A stretch of 64,000 bases of DNA, from NCBI RefSeq assembly GCF_026339735.1, contig NZ_JAPEQG010000001.1:3720001-3784000 (forward strand), read 5' to 3'. Source of the DNA: Streptomyces sp. NBC_01669 (GTDB lineage: Bacteria > Actinomycetota > Actinomycetes > Streptomycetales > Streptomycetaceae). Positions 49,668-57,492 of the stretch are shown here, in pieces. The first letter of the stretch is position 1. Each line of letters begins with the position of its first letter. A program made the position numbers and the translations under genes. Under the pieces are notes generated by a model. The model was not told where the DNA came from. It saw nothing but the letters and a program-made list of their open reading frames with translations, and did not search any database.

Positions 49668-51422
49668 ATGCAGATCCACAAGTACGACACCGTCATCGTC
49701 GGCGCAGGCGGCGCCGGCATGCGCGCGGCCATCGAGTCGACGAAGCGCAGCCGTACCGCCGTGCTCACGAAGCTGTACCCGACCCGCTCCCACACGGGCG
49801 CCGCGCAGGGCGGCATGGCCGCCGCGCTCGCCAACGTGGAGGAGGACAACTGGGAGTGGCACACCTTCGACACGATCAAGGGCGGCGACTACCTGGTCGA
49901 CCAGGACGCCGCCGAGATCCTGGCGAAGGAGGCCATCGACTCCGTTCTCGACCTGGAGAAGATGGGCCTGCCGTTCAACCGCACGCCCGAGGGCAAGATC
50001 GACCAGCGTCGCTTCGGCGGCCACAGCCGTAACCACGGCGAGGCCCCGGTCCGCCGGTCCTGCTACGCCTCGGACCGCACCGGCCACATGATCCTCCAGA
50101 CGCTGTACCAGAACTGCGTCAAGGAGGGTGTGGAGTTCTTCAACGAGTTCTACGTCCTGGACCTGCTGCTGCAGGAGGTTGACGGGGTCAAGAAGTCCGC
50201 GGGCGTCGTCGCGTACGAGCTGGCGACCGGCGAGATCCACGTCTTCCAGGCGAAGGCGATCATCTTCGCCTCCGGCGGCACCGGCAAGTTCTTCAAGGTG
50301 ACGTCGAACGCCCACACCCTGACCGGTGACGGCCAGGCCGCCGCGTACCGCCGCGGGCTGCCGCTGGAGGACATGGAGTTCTTCCAGTTCCACCCGACGG
50401 GCATCTGGCGCATGGGCATCCTGCTGACGGAGGGCGCCCGTGGTGAGGGCGGCATCCTCCGCAACAAGGACGGCGAGCGCTTCATGGAGAAGTACGCGCC
50501 CGTCATGAAGGACCTCGCGTCCCGTGACGTCGTGTCCCGCTCCATCTACACGGAGATCCGTGAGGGCCGCGGCTGCGGTCCCGAGGGCGACCACGTCTAC
50601 CTCGACCTCACGCACCTGCCGCCGGAGCAGCTGGACGCGAAGCTCCCGGACATCACCGAGTTCGCGCGTACGTACCTCGGCATCGAGCCCTACACGGACC
50701 CGATCCCGATCCAGCCGACCGCGCACTACGCCATGGGCGGCATCCCGACCAACGTCGAGGGCGAGGTGCTGGCCGACAACACCACCGTCGTCCCGGGCCT
50801 GTACGCCGCCGGCGAGGTCGCGTGTGTCTCCGTGCACGGCGCCAACCGTCTGGGCACCAACTCGCTGCTCGACATCAACGTCTTCGGACGCCGGTCGGGC
50901 ATCGCCGCCGCCGAGTACTCGGCGAAGAACGACTACGTCGAGCTTCCCGAGAACCCGGCACAGCTGGTCATCGACCAGGTCGAGCGGCTGCGCAACTCGA
51001 CGGGCACCGAGCGTGTCGCGACGCTCCGTCTGGAGCTGCAGGAGTGCATGGACGCCAATGTGATGGTGTTCCGTACCGAGCAGACCATCAAGACGGCCGT
51101 CGACAAGATCGCCGAGCTGCGCAAGCGCTACCTGAACGTGTCCATTCAGGACAAGGGCAAGCGGTTCAACACGGACCTCCTGGAGGCCATCGAGCTGGGC
51201 AACCTGCTCGACCTGGCCGAGGTCATGGCGACCTCCGCGCTGGCCCGTAAGGAGTCCCGCGGCGGTCACTACCGCGAGGACTACCCGAACCGCGACGACG
51301 TCAACTTCATGCGCCACACCATGGCGTACCGCGAGGTCGCCGACGACGGCACCGAGTCGATCCGGCTCGACTACAAGCCGGTCGTCCAGACCCGCTACCA
51401 GCCGATGGAGCGTAAGTACTGA
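49668..51422 (+). CDS. sdhA: Succinate dehydrogenase flavoprotein subunit
   Basis: Oxidises succinate to fumarate on covalently bound FAD. It is 584 residues. It has the N-terminal FAD fold (YDTVIVGAGGAGMRAAIEST), the flavinylation His in TRSHTGAAQGGMAAAL near residue 43, the catalytic region FMEKYAPVMKDLASRDVVSR near 270-290, and HGANRLGTNSLLD near 390 plus YRPMHYAMGG-like ending PTAHYAMGGIPTN near 350. RBS AGAGG precedes ATG 49668. The stop overlaps the sdhB start (TGATG). Confidence 0.97.
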   Translation: MQIHKYDTVIVGAGGAGMRAAIESTKRSRTAVLTKLYPTRSHTGAAQGGMAAALANVEEDNWEWHTFDTIKGGDYLVDQDAAEILAKEAIDSVLDLEKMGLPFNRTPEGKIDQRRFGGHSRNHGEAPVRRSCYASDRTGHMILQTLYQNCVKEGVEFFNEFYVLDLLLQEVDGVKKSAGVVAYELATGEIHVFQAKAIIFASGGTGKFFKVTSNAHTLTGDGQAAAYRRGLPLEDMEFFQFHPTGIWRMGILLTEGARGEGGILRNKDGERFMEKYAPVMKDLASRDVVSRSIYTEIREGRGCGPEGDHVYLDLTHLPPEQLDAKLPDITEFARTYLGIEPYTDPIPIQPTAHYAMGGIPTNVEGEVLADNTTVVPGLYAAGEVACVSVHGANRLGTNSLLDINVFGRRSGIAAAEYSAKNDYVELPENPAQLVIDQVERLRNSTGTERVATLRLELQECMDANVMVFRTEQTIKTAVDKIAELRKRYLNVSIQDKGKRFNTDLLEAIELGNLLDLAEVMATSALARKESRGGHYREDYPNRDDVNFMRHTMAYREVADDGTESIRLDYKPVVQTRYQPMERKY

Positions 51423-52180
51423 TGGCTACCCCGACTCTGGACAAGGTGGAGGCGGAGTCCGCCGCCTCCCCGTACATCACGGTCACTTTCCGGATCCGCC
51501 GCTTCAACCCCGAGGTCTCCGACGAGGCCCAGTGGCAGGACTTCCAGATCGAGATCGATCCGAAGGAGCGTGTCCTCGACGCCCTTCACAAGATCAAGTG
51601 GGAGACCGACGGCACGCTGACGTTCCGCCGTTCCTGCGCCCACGGCATCTGCGGCTCCGACGCGATGCGGATCAACGGCAAGAACAGGCTCGCCTGCAAG
51701 ACGCTGATCAAGGACATCAACCCGGAGAAGCCGATCACGGTCGAGGCCATAAAGGGCCTCACGGTCCTCAAGGACCTCGTGGTCGACATGGACCCGTTCT
51801 TCCAGGCATACCGCGACGTCATGCCGTTCCTCATCACCAAGGGGAATGAGCCGACGCGTGAGCGTCTGCAGTCCGCCGAGGACCGCGAGCGGTTCGACGA
51901 CACCACCAAGTGCATCCTGTGCGCCGCGTGCACCTCGTCGTGCCCGGTGTTCTGGAACGACGGCCAGTACTTCGGCCCGGCGGCGATCGTCAACGCGCAC
52001 CGCTTCATCTTCGACTCGCGTGACGAGGGCGGCGAGCAGCGCCTGGAGATCCTCAACGACCGTGACGGTGTGTGGCGTTGCCGCACCACCTTCAACTGCA
52101 CGGACGCGTGCCCGCGTGGCATCGAGGTCACCAAGGCGATCCAGGAAGTGAAGCGCGCGCTGATCACGCGTCGCTTCTGA
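51422..52180 (+). CDS. sdhB: Succinate dehydrogenase iron-sulfur subunit
   Basis: Carries electrons from FAD to the quinone site through three clusters. It is 252 residues. The 2Fe-2S ligands are in RSCAHGICGSDAM and CKTLI near residues 70-95. The 4Fe-4S and 3Fe-4S clusters are in CILCAACTSSCPVFW near 165 and FNCTDACPRGIEVTKAI near 223. ATG overlaps the sdhA stop by one base (TGATG). A strong hairpin follows the stop. Confidence 0.97.
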   Translation: MATPTLDKVEAESAASPYITVTFRIRRFNPEVSDEAQWQDFQIEIDPKERVLDALHKIKWETDGTLTFRRSCAHGICGSDAMRINGKNRLACKTLIKDINPEKPITVEAIKGLTVLKDLVVDMDPFFQAYRDVMPFLITKGNEPTRERLQSAEDRERFDDTTKCILCAACTSSCPVFWNDGQYFGPAAIVNAHRFIFDSRDEGGEQRLEILNDRDGVWRCRTTFNCTDACPRGIEVTKAIQEVKRALITRRF

Positions 52181-52203
52181 CCCTTCCGGTACGCCAGTTG
52201 CAC

Positions 52204-52250
52204 AGGAGGCCCCGTTTTCCGTAGCAATGCTGCGGGAGGCGGGGCCTCCT
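52204..52250. terminator. Terminator of the sdhCDAB operon
   Basis: AGGAGGCCCCG (52204-52214) pairs perfectly with CGGGGCCTCCT (52240-52250). The loop contains a second small stem (CCGTAGCA with TGCTGCGG). It is 24 bp beyond the sdhB stop. Confidence 0.85.
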
Positions 52251-52358
52251 GCTGCGCTGCGCAGATCTGTTCGGTACGGTCGTGCGGAGCCGGAGTCCGG
52301 TTCACCGCCCGGGGCAGCAAGGCGCGGGGCGCACAGGCTTGATCGAGAGCGGGGAACG

Positions 52359-52934
52359 TTGAGCGATCCGAATCCGTACGCGGACGACTCATACAAGTGG
52401 GGACCGCCCCAGCAGCCGGGCAATCCGCCCACCGTCGCGGATGGTCAGGGATACGGCTACCCGCAGCAGATGCCCGACGCCGCGGCCCAGCCGGGCCCGG
52501 CCTACGGCTATCCGGCCGTGAATCCGCCGGCTCAGCCGACCCTGCCCGGTTACGGGTTCCCGCCGCAGCAGGGCCCGGGGCCCGGCGGCGGGGCGCCGAT
52601 GCTGTCGCTCGGGGACATCACCGTCATGAACGATTCGATCGTGACGCCGTCCGGCACGCTGCCGCTCAAGGGCGCGGTGTGGACGGCCACCGACATGTCG
52701 CGCACCGAGGAGAAGATCCCGACGGTCGCGATCGTGCTGGCGATCATCTTCGCCCTGCTCTGCCTGATCGGTCTGCTCTTCCTCTTGATGAAGGAGAAGA
52801 AGACAACCGGGTTCATCCAGGTCTCGGTGACCAGCGGCGGCCGCCATCACTCGACGATGATCCAGGCGACCGGCCCGGAGACGTTCCAGATGGTGATGGC
52901 CCAGGTCAACACCGCGCGCTCCATGAGCATCTGA
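52359..52934 (+). CDS. Single-pass membrane protein with Pro/Gly/Tyr-rich head
   Basis: A 191-residue protein. The first 75 residues are low-complexity Pro/Gln/Gly/Tyr repeats (PQQPGNPPTVADGQGYGYPQ; AYGYPAVNPPAQPT). A short beta region LSLGDITVMNDSIVTPSGTL and a membrane segment TVAIVLAIIFALLCLIGLLFLLM follow, then a 50-residue domain ending TFQMVMAQVNTARSMSI. This layout is conserved in actinobacteria but without known function. TTG 52359 follows a GGGGA site with good spacing. It lies downstream of sdhB beyond the terminator. Confidence 0.78.
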   Translation: MSDPNPYADDSYKWGPPQQPGNPPTVADGQGYGYPQQMPDAAAQPGPAYGYPAVNPPAQPTLPGYGFPPQQGPGPGGGAPMLSLGDITVMNDSIVTPSGTLPLKGAVWTATDMSRTEEKIPTVAIVLAIIFALLCLIGLLFLLMKEKKTTGFIQVSVTSGGRHHSTMIQATGPETFQMVMAQVNTARSMSI

Positions 52935-52967
52935 CGCACCTAAGAGCCGAACGGGCGGACGGGGGCG

Positions 52968-53265
52968 GTGCCGGGGCGCTGGCAACGCCCTTCCCCGCGG
53001 GGCAGTGCGCTTCTGACCCTCACGCCACGGGCGGCCGAAGAGGGCGGGTCACGGATCGATGTGGCGCTGACGGTGCGCGGCCGCGGGCCGCTGCGGCCGC
53101 TCGCCGCGATCGCGCTGCCGTTCGTGTCGGCGCCGCTGCCGCGCGGGTTCGTGTCATCGGTGGAGCAGGCGGCCGCCCGGTGGGACGAGGCGGTCGCCTG
53201 TCTGCACGGTCGGAGCCGGGACGAACTCCGGGCGACACTGGCCGAGTACGCGGTCAGGGGGTCAA
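52968..53265 (+). pseudogene. Possible C-terminal remnant of an SRPBCC-like protein
   Basis: The frame reads LLTLTPRAAEEGGSRIDVAL then TVRGRGPLRPLAAIAL and ARWDEAVACLHGRSRDELRA. A strand rich in Thr/Leu followed by a long amphipathic helix resembles the end of polyketide-cyclase/SRPBCC folds. There is no ribosome site, no N-terminal half, and the frame runs on without stop into the antisense of the MarR gene. Family assignment is weak. Confidence 0.3.
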
Positions 53266-53324
53266 AAACGAAGCGGCGCAGGCCTGTTCTCTCCTCAGTC
53301 TCCGGACGGCCCCGGTGGCTCCTC

Positions 53325-53834
53325 TTAGTCCCAGTCGGCTCCGCCGCGGTCTTCCGCGACGACCATGATGCGGCGCAGCATGTCGTTGAGCAGGACCCGT
53401 TCGTCCTTGTCGAGTACGCCGAGGAGCCGGTCCTCCTCGTGGCCGAGGAAGTCCATCGCGCCGAGCCAGGTCGAGCGGCCCTCCTCGGTGAGTTCCACGT
53501 CGACCCGTCGCCGGTCCGTGGTGGAGGGCGTACGGCAAATGAAGCCGCGTCGTTCGAGCGCGTCCAGCCTGCCGGTGACAGAGGCGGGGGCGAGGTCGAG
53601 GTCGGCGGCGAGTTCGGAGGGGGCCGCCTTCCCGCCGCGTCCGGCGAGCTTGTGGAGCGTCTCGAACTCCTGGCGGTCCAGATCGAAGTCGACCAGGGAC
53701 TGTTCACGCACCCGCCGCAGGTGGACGGAGAGCCTCTTCATGCGCATCACCGCGCCCTCGACATCGGGATCGAGGTCGGGAAGCACGGGCTTCCACCGCT
53801 CGACATGTCCGTCGGTCCAGTCGCGTGGCTCCAT
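53325..53834 (-). CDS. MarR-family transcriptional regulator
   Basis: A 169-residue winged-helix dimer. The DNA-binding core runs through FDLDRQEFETLHKLAGRGGK, PSELAADLDLAPASVTGRLD (recognition helix) and RRGFICRTPSTTDRRRVDVE (wing) at about residues 50-115. Flanking helices make the dimer. The 35-residue N-terminal extension (MEPRDWTDGHVERWKPVLPD) is typical of a Streptomyces MarR branch. Divergent from an MFS exporter gene with an operator-like sequence between them, so it most likely represses that gene and itself. Confidence 0.92.
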   Translation of the reverse strand: MEPRDWTDGHVERWKPVLPDLDPDVEGAVMRMKRLSVHLRRVREQSLVDFDLDRQEFETLHKLAGRGGKAAPSELAADLDLAPASVTGRLDALERRGFICRTPSTTDRRRVDVELTEEGRSTWLGAMDFLGHEEDRLLGVLDKDERVLLNDMLRRIMVVAEDRGGADWD

Positions 53835-53878
53835 GAGGAAAGGGTACGCCCGGCGCGCATATGTGCTTCGGCGTCAGA

Positions 53879-53911
53879 TATTTCGTTGACGAATAATTCG
53901 GTATCGAAATA
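53879..53911. promoter_or_regulatory. MarR operator candidate in the divergent promoter
   Basis: The 88-bp gap contains TTCGTTGACGAA (53882-53893; 5-bp inverted arms) nested in TATTTCG (53879-53885) ... CGAAATA (53905-53911). This is the AT-rich, imperfect palindrome type bound by MarR dimers, placed over the expected promoters of both genes. Confidence 0.5.
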
Positions 53912-53922
53912 GATTGCCACGC

Positions 53923-55161
53923 ATGCCGCATCCCTTGCGCACGCGCGCCTTCCGCCTGCTCTTCATCGGACGCACCCTCTCCCTCCTCGGCGACGCCGTC
54001 ATCCCCGCCGCCCTTTCCGTCGCCGTCTACCTGGCCACCGGCTCGACCGCCGCCCTCGCCCTGGTGCTGGCGTGCGCGATGGTGCCCAAACTGCTCCTGC
54101 TGCCGCTCGGCGGCATCGTGGGCGACCGCTTCAACGCCCGCACGGTGGCGCTCACCACCGATCTCGTACGGTGCGCCACCCAGCTCTTCGTCGGCGTGGA
54201 GCTGCTCGGCGGCGAACCGCGGCTCTGGCAGATCGCGGTCGCCGAGGTGATCGGCGGCGCGGCCGGCGCCTTCGCCATGCCGACCATGTCGCCGCTGATC
54301 CGCGGCACGGTGGAGGCCGCGGGCCTGCTGCGCGCCAACTCCCTGATGGCGGTCGCCACCAGCGCGACCCGGCTCGGCGGCCCGGCCGTCGCCGGAACGC
54401 TGATCCTCACCGCAGGCCCCGGCTGGGCGTTCGTGCTGGACGGTGCGAGCTTCGCGGCGAGCGCCGCACTCCTGTCCGCCATCAAGGTCCGGCACGTGCC
54501 GATACCGCGCCGCTCGATGCTCGCCGACCTCAAGGAGGGCTGGGGCGAGGTCCGCGGCCGCGACTGGTACTGGACGAGCCTGATCGCCCACTCCGTGTGG
54601 AACGGTGCGGCGGCTGTCCTGATGACCCTGGGGCCGGCACTCGCCATCGAGGACATGGGCGGCAAGAGCACCTGGATCGCCCTGCTCCAGACCGGCGCGG
54701 TCGGCCTCCTCCTCGGCTCGCTGCTGGCCGGGCGCGCCCGCCCGCGCCGCCCGGTCCTGGCCGCCAACCTGGGCCTCGCCACGTACGCACTCCCCCTCGG
54801 CCTCCTCGCGGCCGGCGCCCCCGCCCCGCTGACCATCGCCGGGTACGGCATCGCGCTGGCGGGACTCGGCTTCCTCGGCCCGGTCTGGAACACCTCGGTC
54901 CAGTCCGCGGTACCCGCCCACGCGCTGGCCCGCGTGACGTCGTACGACTGGCTGCTCTCCCTCGGCGCGATGCCCCTGGGCTACGCCCTGGCCCCGGTCG
55001 CCGCCGCGGCCTGGGGTCCCGAAGTCCCGCTCGCCGTCGCCGCCGTGACGGTCGGTGCGGCCTGCCTGGCGACGGCGGCGGTACCGGGCGTACGACGGTT
55101 CAGGGCGCCTGCGCCCCAGGCCGGGACAGCCGGGGACAAGCGCCCCGGAGTACCCGCTTGA
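53923..55161 (+). CDS. MFS transporter (MarR-controlled exporter)
   Basis: A 412-residue, 12-segment MFS protein of the enterobactin-exporter-like (EntS/MFS_3) group. The first segment starts AFRLLFIGRTLSLLGDAVIP, GGIVGDRFNARTVALTTDL near residues 63-81 is the loop 2-3 motif, and SVQSAVPAHALARVTSYDWL near 325-344 is the second characteristic loop. Such proteins export small toxic molecules; the substrate is unknown. ATG 53923 is preferred over a TTG three codons earlier. Its stop codon overlaps the first TetR-type operator. Confidence 0.88.
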   Translation: MPHPLRTRAFRLLFIGRTLSLLGDAVIPAALSVAVYLATGSTAALALVLACAMVPKLLLLPLGGIVGDRFNARTVALTTDLVRCATQLFVGVELLGGEPRLWQIAVAEVIGGAAGAFAMPTMSPLIRGTVEAAGLLRANSLMAVATSATRLGGPAVAGTLILTAGPGWAFVLDGASFAASAALLSAIKVRHVPIPRRSMLADLKEGWGEVRGRDWYWTSLIAHSVWNGAAAVLMTLGPALAIEDMGGKSTWIALLQTGAVGLLLGSLLAGRARPRRPVLAANLGLATYALPLGLLAAGAPAPLTIAGYGIALAGLGFLGPVWNTSVQSAVPAHALARVTSYDWLLSLGAMPLGYALAPVAAAAWGPEVPLAVAAVTVGAACLATAAVPGVRRFRAPAPQAGTAGDKRPGVPA

Positions 55162-55171
55162 ACATGTTCAA
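55158..55171. promoter_or_regulatory. TetR-type operator O1
   Basis: TTGAACATGTTCAA is a perfect 14-bp palindrome. Its left half (TTGAAC) doubles as the -35 hexamer of the promoter below, so a bound repressor would block RNA polymerase. Confidence 0.8.
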
Positions 55172-55186
55172 ATACAGGTCTAGAGT
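55158..55186 (+). promoter_or_regulatory. Housekeeping-type promoter of the TetR operon
   Basis: TTGAAC (55158-55163), a 17-bp spacer, then TAGAGT (55181-55186) fit the vegetative sigma factor consensus. The predicted start site near 55193 lies between the two operators. Confidence 0.65.
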
Positions 55187-55201
55187 CCATGACAACGACT
55201 T

Positions 55202-55215
55202 TTGAACGCGTTCAA
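55202..55215. promoter_or_regulatory. TetR-type operator O2
   Basis: TTGAACGCGTTCAA is a second perfect 14-bp palindrome with the same half-sites as O1, 44 bp downstream centre to centre (about four helical turns). It lies just before the ribosome site of the first gene. Confidence 0.8.
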
Positions 55216-55228
55216 GGGAGGGTGGGGC

Positions 55229-55663
55229 ATGGACCTCACTGTTGTGGCGTACGTCGTCTACCTGCTGATCAGCGTGGGGCTCACCGTGTGGGTCGCCCGC
55301 ACGCTGAGCAGTAACGGAAAGGTCTTCCTCGCCGACGTCCTGCACGGGAACGAGAAGCTCGCCGATGCCGTCAACCACCTGCTGGTGGTCGGCTTCTACC
55401 TGGTCAACCTGGGGTTCGTCGCCCTCTACCTGAAGAGCGCCGACGGGGTCGCCGACGCCCGTGGACTCTTCGAGGCGCTCTCCGTGAAGGTCGGCGTCGT
55501 CCTGCTCGTCCTCGGAGTGATGCACCTCGGGAACGTCTACGTACTCAATAAGATCCGCCGCCGCGGGCTGATGGAGCGTGAGCAGACCCCGCCGGTACCG
55601 CCGCAGGGCTGGACGGGCCCCGCCGGCCAGGGCCCGTGGGCCGCACCCGCCACAGGTCGGTGA
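55229..55663 (+). CDS. Four-segment membrane protein, first gene of the TetR operon
   Basis: A 144-residue protein with about three to four hydrophobic segments (LTVVAYVVYLLISVGLTVWV; LLVVGFYLVNLGFVALYL; LSVKVGVVLLVLGVMHLGNV) and a Pro-rich cytoplasmic tail. No known family recognised, although it resembles small integral membrane proteins seen beside DCC-family genes. ATG 55229 has GGGAGG 7 nt upstream; an in-frame TTG at 55202 lies inside the operator and is unlikely. Overlaps the next gene by 4 bp. Confidence 0.8.
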   Translation: MDLTVVAYVVYLLISVGLTVWVARTLSSNGKVFLADVLHGNEKLADAVNHLLVVGFYLVNLGFVALYLKSADGVADARGLFEALSVKVGVVLLVLGVMHLGNVYVLNKIRRRGLMEREQTPPVPPQGWTGPAGQGPWAAPATGR

Positions 55664-56151
55664 CCGGGCCGGTGGCGGTCACGGCCGACCGGGGGCGGAC
55701 GCCCGTCGAGAGGCTCACCGTGCTCTACGACGCGCGGTGCCCGCTCTGCATCCACCTGCGCCACTGGCTGATGAAGCAGCGTCAGCTCGTCCCGCTCGAT
55801 CTCGTCCCGGCGGCCTCCGAGGAGGCACGGCGCCTCTTCCCCGGGCTCGACCACTCCGGGACGCTCTCCGAGATCACCGTGATCGGCGACCGGGGGCAGA
55901 TCTACCGGGGGACCTCCGCCTGGATCGTCTGCCTCTGGGCCCTGGCCGAACACCGGCCCAGGGCGCACTGGCTGGCCACCCCCGCAGGGCTGCCGTTCGC
56001 CCGGGCGTCCGTGCTCGCCGCCGCGAAGTACCGGTCGCTGACGGCGGCGCCCTGCGGCCCCGGGGACGGAGCGTGCCAGGTCCCCGGCACGGAGGACCAG
56101 GTCCCCGGCACGGAGGGCCAGGGCGGACGGCTACCCTCGGGGCTGTGGTGA
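55660..56151 (+). CDS. DCC family (DUF393) thiol-disulfide oxidoreductase-like protein
   Basis: A 163-residue thioredoxin-fold protein. The defining motif is VLYDARCPLCIHLRHWL near residue 22 (DxxCxxC), followed by SEITVIGDRGQIYRGTSAWI (the second strand-helix pair) near 72-91. Membership predicts a redox role but no substrate. A 21-bp tandem duplication near its 3' end encodes QVPGTED QVPGTEG. GTG start overlaps the upstream stop (GTGA), and its own stop overlaps the TetR start. Confidence 0.85.
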   Translation: MTGPVAVTADRGRTPVERLTVLYDARCPLCIHLRHWLMKQRQLVPLDLVPAASEEARRLFPGLDHSGTLSEITVIGDRGQIYRGTSAWIVCLWALAEHRPRAHWLATPAGLPFARASVLAAAKYRSLTAAPCGPGDGACQVPGTEDQVPGTEGQGGRLPSGLW

Positions 56152-56882
56152 AGGAAGCGAAGGACGCGAAGGAAGCCAAGGCTCCCAAGAGCGAGCAGAC
56201 CCGCACACTCATTCTCGAAACGGCGCTCCGGCTCTTCGAGGAACGCGGCTACGACAAGACGACGATGCGGGCCATCGCGCAGGAGGCCGGGGTCTCCGTC
56301 GGCAACGCCTACTACTACTTCACGGGGAAGGACGCTCTCGTCCAGAGCTTCTACGACCGGCTCGCCGCAGAGCACGAGGCGGCGGTGAAGCCGGTCCTTG
56401 AAGGCGACAAGGACCTGGCCGTGCGCATCCGCGGGGTACTGCTCAGCTGGCTCGACGTGGCCGAGCCGTACCACCGCTTCGCCGCCCAGTTCTTCAAGAA
56501 CGCCGCCGATCCGGAAAGCCCGCTCTCCCCGTTCTCCGAGGAGTCGGTCGCGGCCCGGGAGGCGGCGATCTCCATTCATGAACGGTGCCTGCGCGGCTCC
56601 AGCACCAGGACCGACCCCGACATGACCGACGTACTGCCGCAGTTGATGTGGCTGATACAGATGGGTCTGGTGCTGTTCTGGGTGTACGACCGGACGGAGG
56701 GCGCCGAGCGCAGCCGCCGCCTCGTCGAGCGCACCGCACCGATCGGTGCTCGGGCGATCGCGCTCTCCCGGTTCCGGGTGCTGCGACCGCTCGTACGGCA
56801 GATCCACGACGTGCTGGCGGACTTCCTGCCCGGGTCGGTGAAACAGCCGACCACCGAGCAGCCGGGCCGGGAGAAGGCGTAG
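56148..56882 (+). CDS. TetR-family transcriptional regulator
   Basis: A 244-residue repressor. A Lys/Glu-rich head (KEAKDAKEAKAPKSEQTRT) precedes the TetR DNA-binding domain (residues about 18-64: ILETALRLFEERGYDKTTMR, AIAQEAGVSVGNAYYYFTGK). The ligand domain has SFYDRLAAEHEAAVKPVLEG and a long helical bundle. It is the last gene of the three-gene operon with GTGA overlaps. The two TTGAAC-N2-GTTCAA palindromes before the operon are its likely autoregulatory sites. GTG 56145 is an alternative start. Confidence 0.92.
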   Translation: MKEAKDAKEAKAPKSEQTRTLILETALRLFEERGYDKTTMRAIAQEAGVSVGNAYYYFTGKDALVQSFYDRLAAEHEAAVKPVLEGDKDLAVRIRGVLLSWLDVAEPYHRFAAQFFKNAADPESPLSPFSEESVAAREAAISIHERCLRGSSTRTDPDMTDVLPQLMWLIQMGLVLFWVYDRTEGAERSRRLVERTAPIGARAIALSRFRVLRPLVRQIHDVLADFLPGSVKQPTTEQPGREKA

Positions 56883-56948
56883 GAGGAACTCGCCAGATGG
56901 GAGCAGGGCGCCCATTTCGGGAGCTCCTCCAACGACCTGATCCACTCT

Positions 56949-57065
56949 CTATCGTGCACCAGGTCGTAAAGGGCCGGGGCCGACCGTCCACTCCAGCAAG
57001 TGCTGGGCGAGCAGGGCCAGTTGCTCCGCTGCGAGCTTGGCGCGCCGCGACTTGGTGTCAGACAT
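56949..57065 (-). pseudogene. Small relic resembling a helicase-associated domain
   Basis: The minus strand reads MSDTKSRRAKLAAEQLALLA then QHLLEWTVGPGP to a TAG. RRAKL-xAEQ-xxLLA-xxLxW is the spacing found in the helicase-associated repeats common in Streptomyces mobile regions. Only about 25 residues match, so this is tentative. Confidence 0.3.
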
Positions 57066-57165
57066 CCAGCCCCGAGCGTCACCGGGTGCGCCCGCCCGTG
57101 GGCGCCACGGTGGCGCCCACGGCTACGGCTTCAGCACAAGCCGGCGCTCGGAGCCGGAGCAGGCA

Positions 57166-57369
57166 GACGTCTTCCACGTCATGGCCACCGCCCGGCACGA
57201 CACCGTCGTCACCCGCTGGGCCATCGGCCACCGCGAGGACCGCCGGCACCGGGTCATCGCCCGTCGCGGCGTGAGCCGCCCTCAGGGGATCTCCTACTGC
57301 AACGCCTACTGCCCGGCCGGCACCACGCTGGACGAACTCATCCGCATCGGTGGTCAAGAGCCCTGGTAG
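57166..57369 (+). pseudogene. C-terminal relic of an IS701-type transposase
   Basis: The frame reads TRWAIGHREDRRHRVIARRG then ISYCNAYCPAGTTLDELIRI followed by GGQEPW-stop. IS701 transposases have ..LLARRS..DP.EIAYYLAYAPAGTTLAELVRVAG.RW at this place. The N-terminal two thirds and the end are missing and no inverted repeats were found. The gap from 56883 to 57492 otherwise holds only the small helicase-like relic. Confidence 0.6.
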
Positions 57370-57492
57370 CTCCTTCCCCGGGCTCTCAACTCCGTTCGAG
57401 CAGGGGAGACCCCATCCAAGGACGTCCGGCCGCCTCGCGATCGCACGCACCGGACGACACTTCCCATGGGGCAGACATTGCCGGTCACGGCA

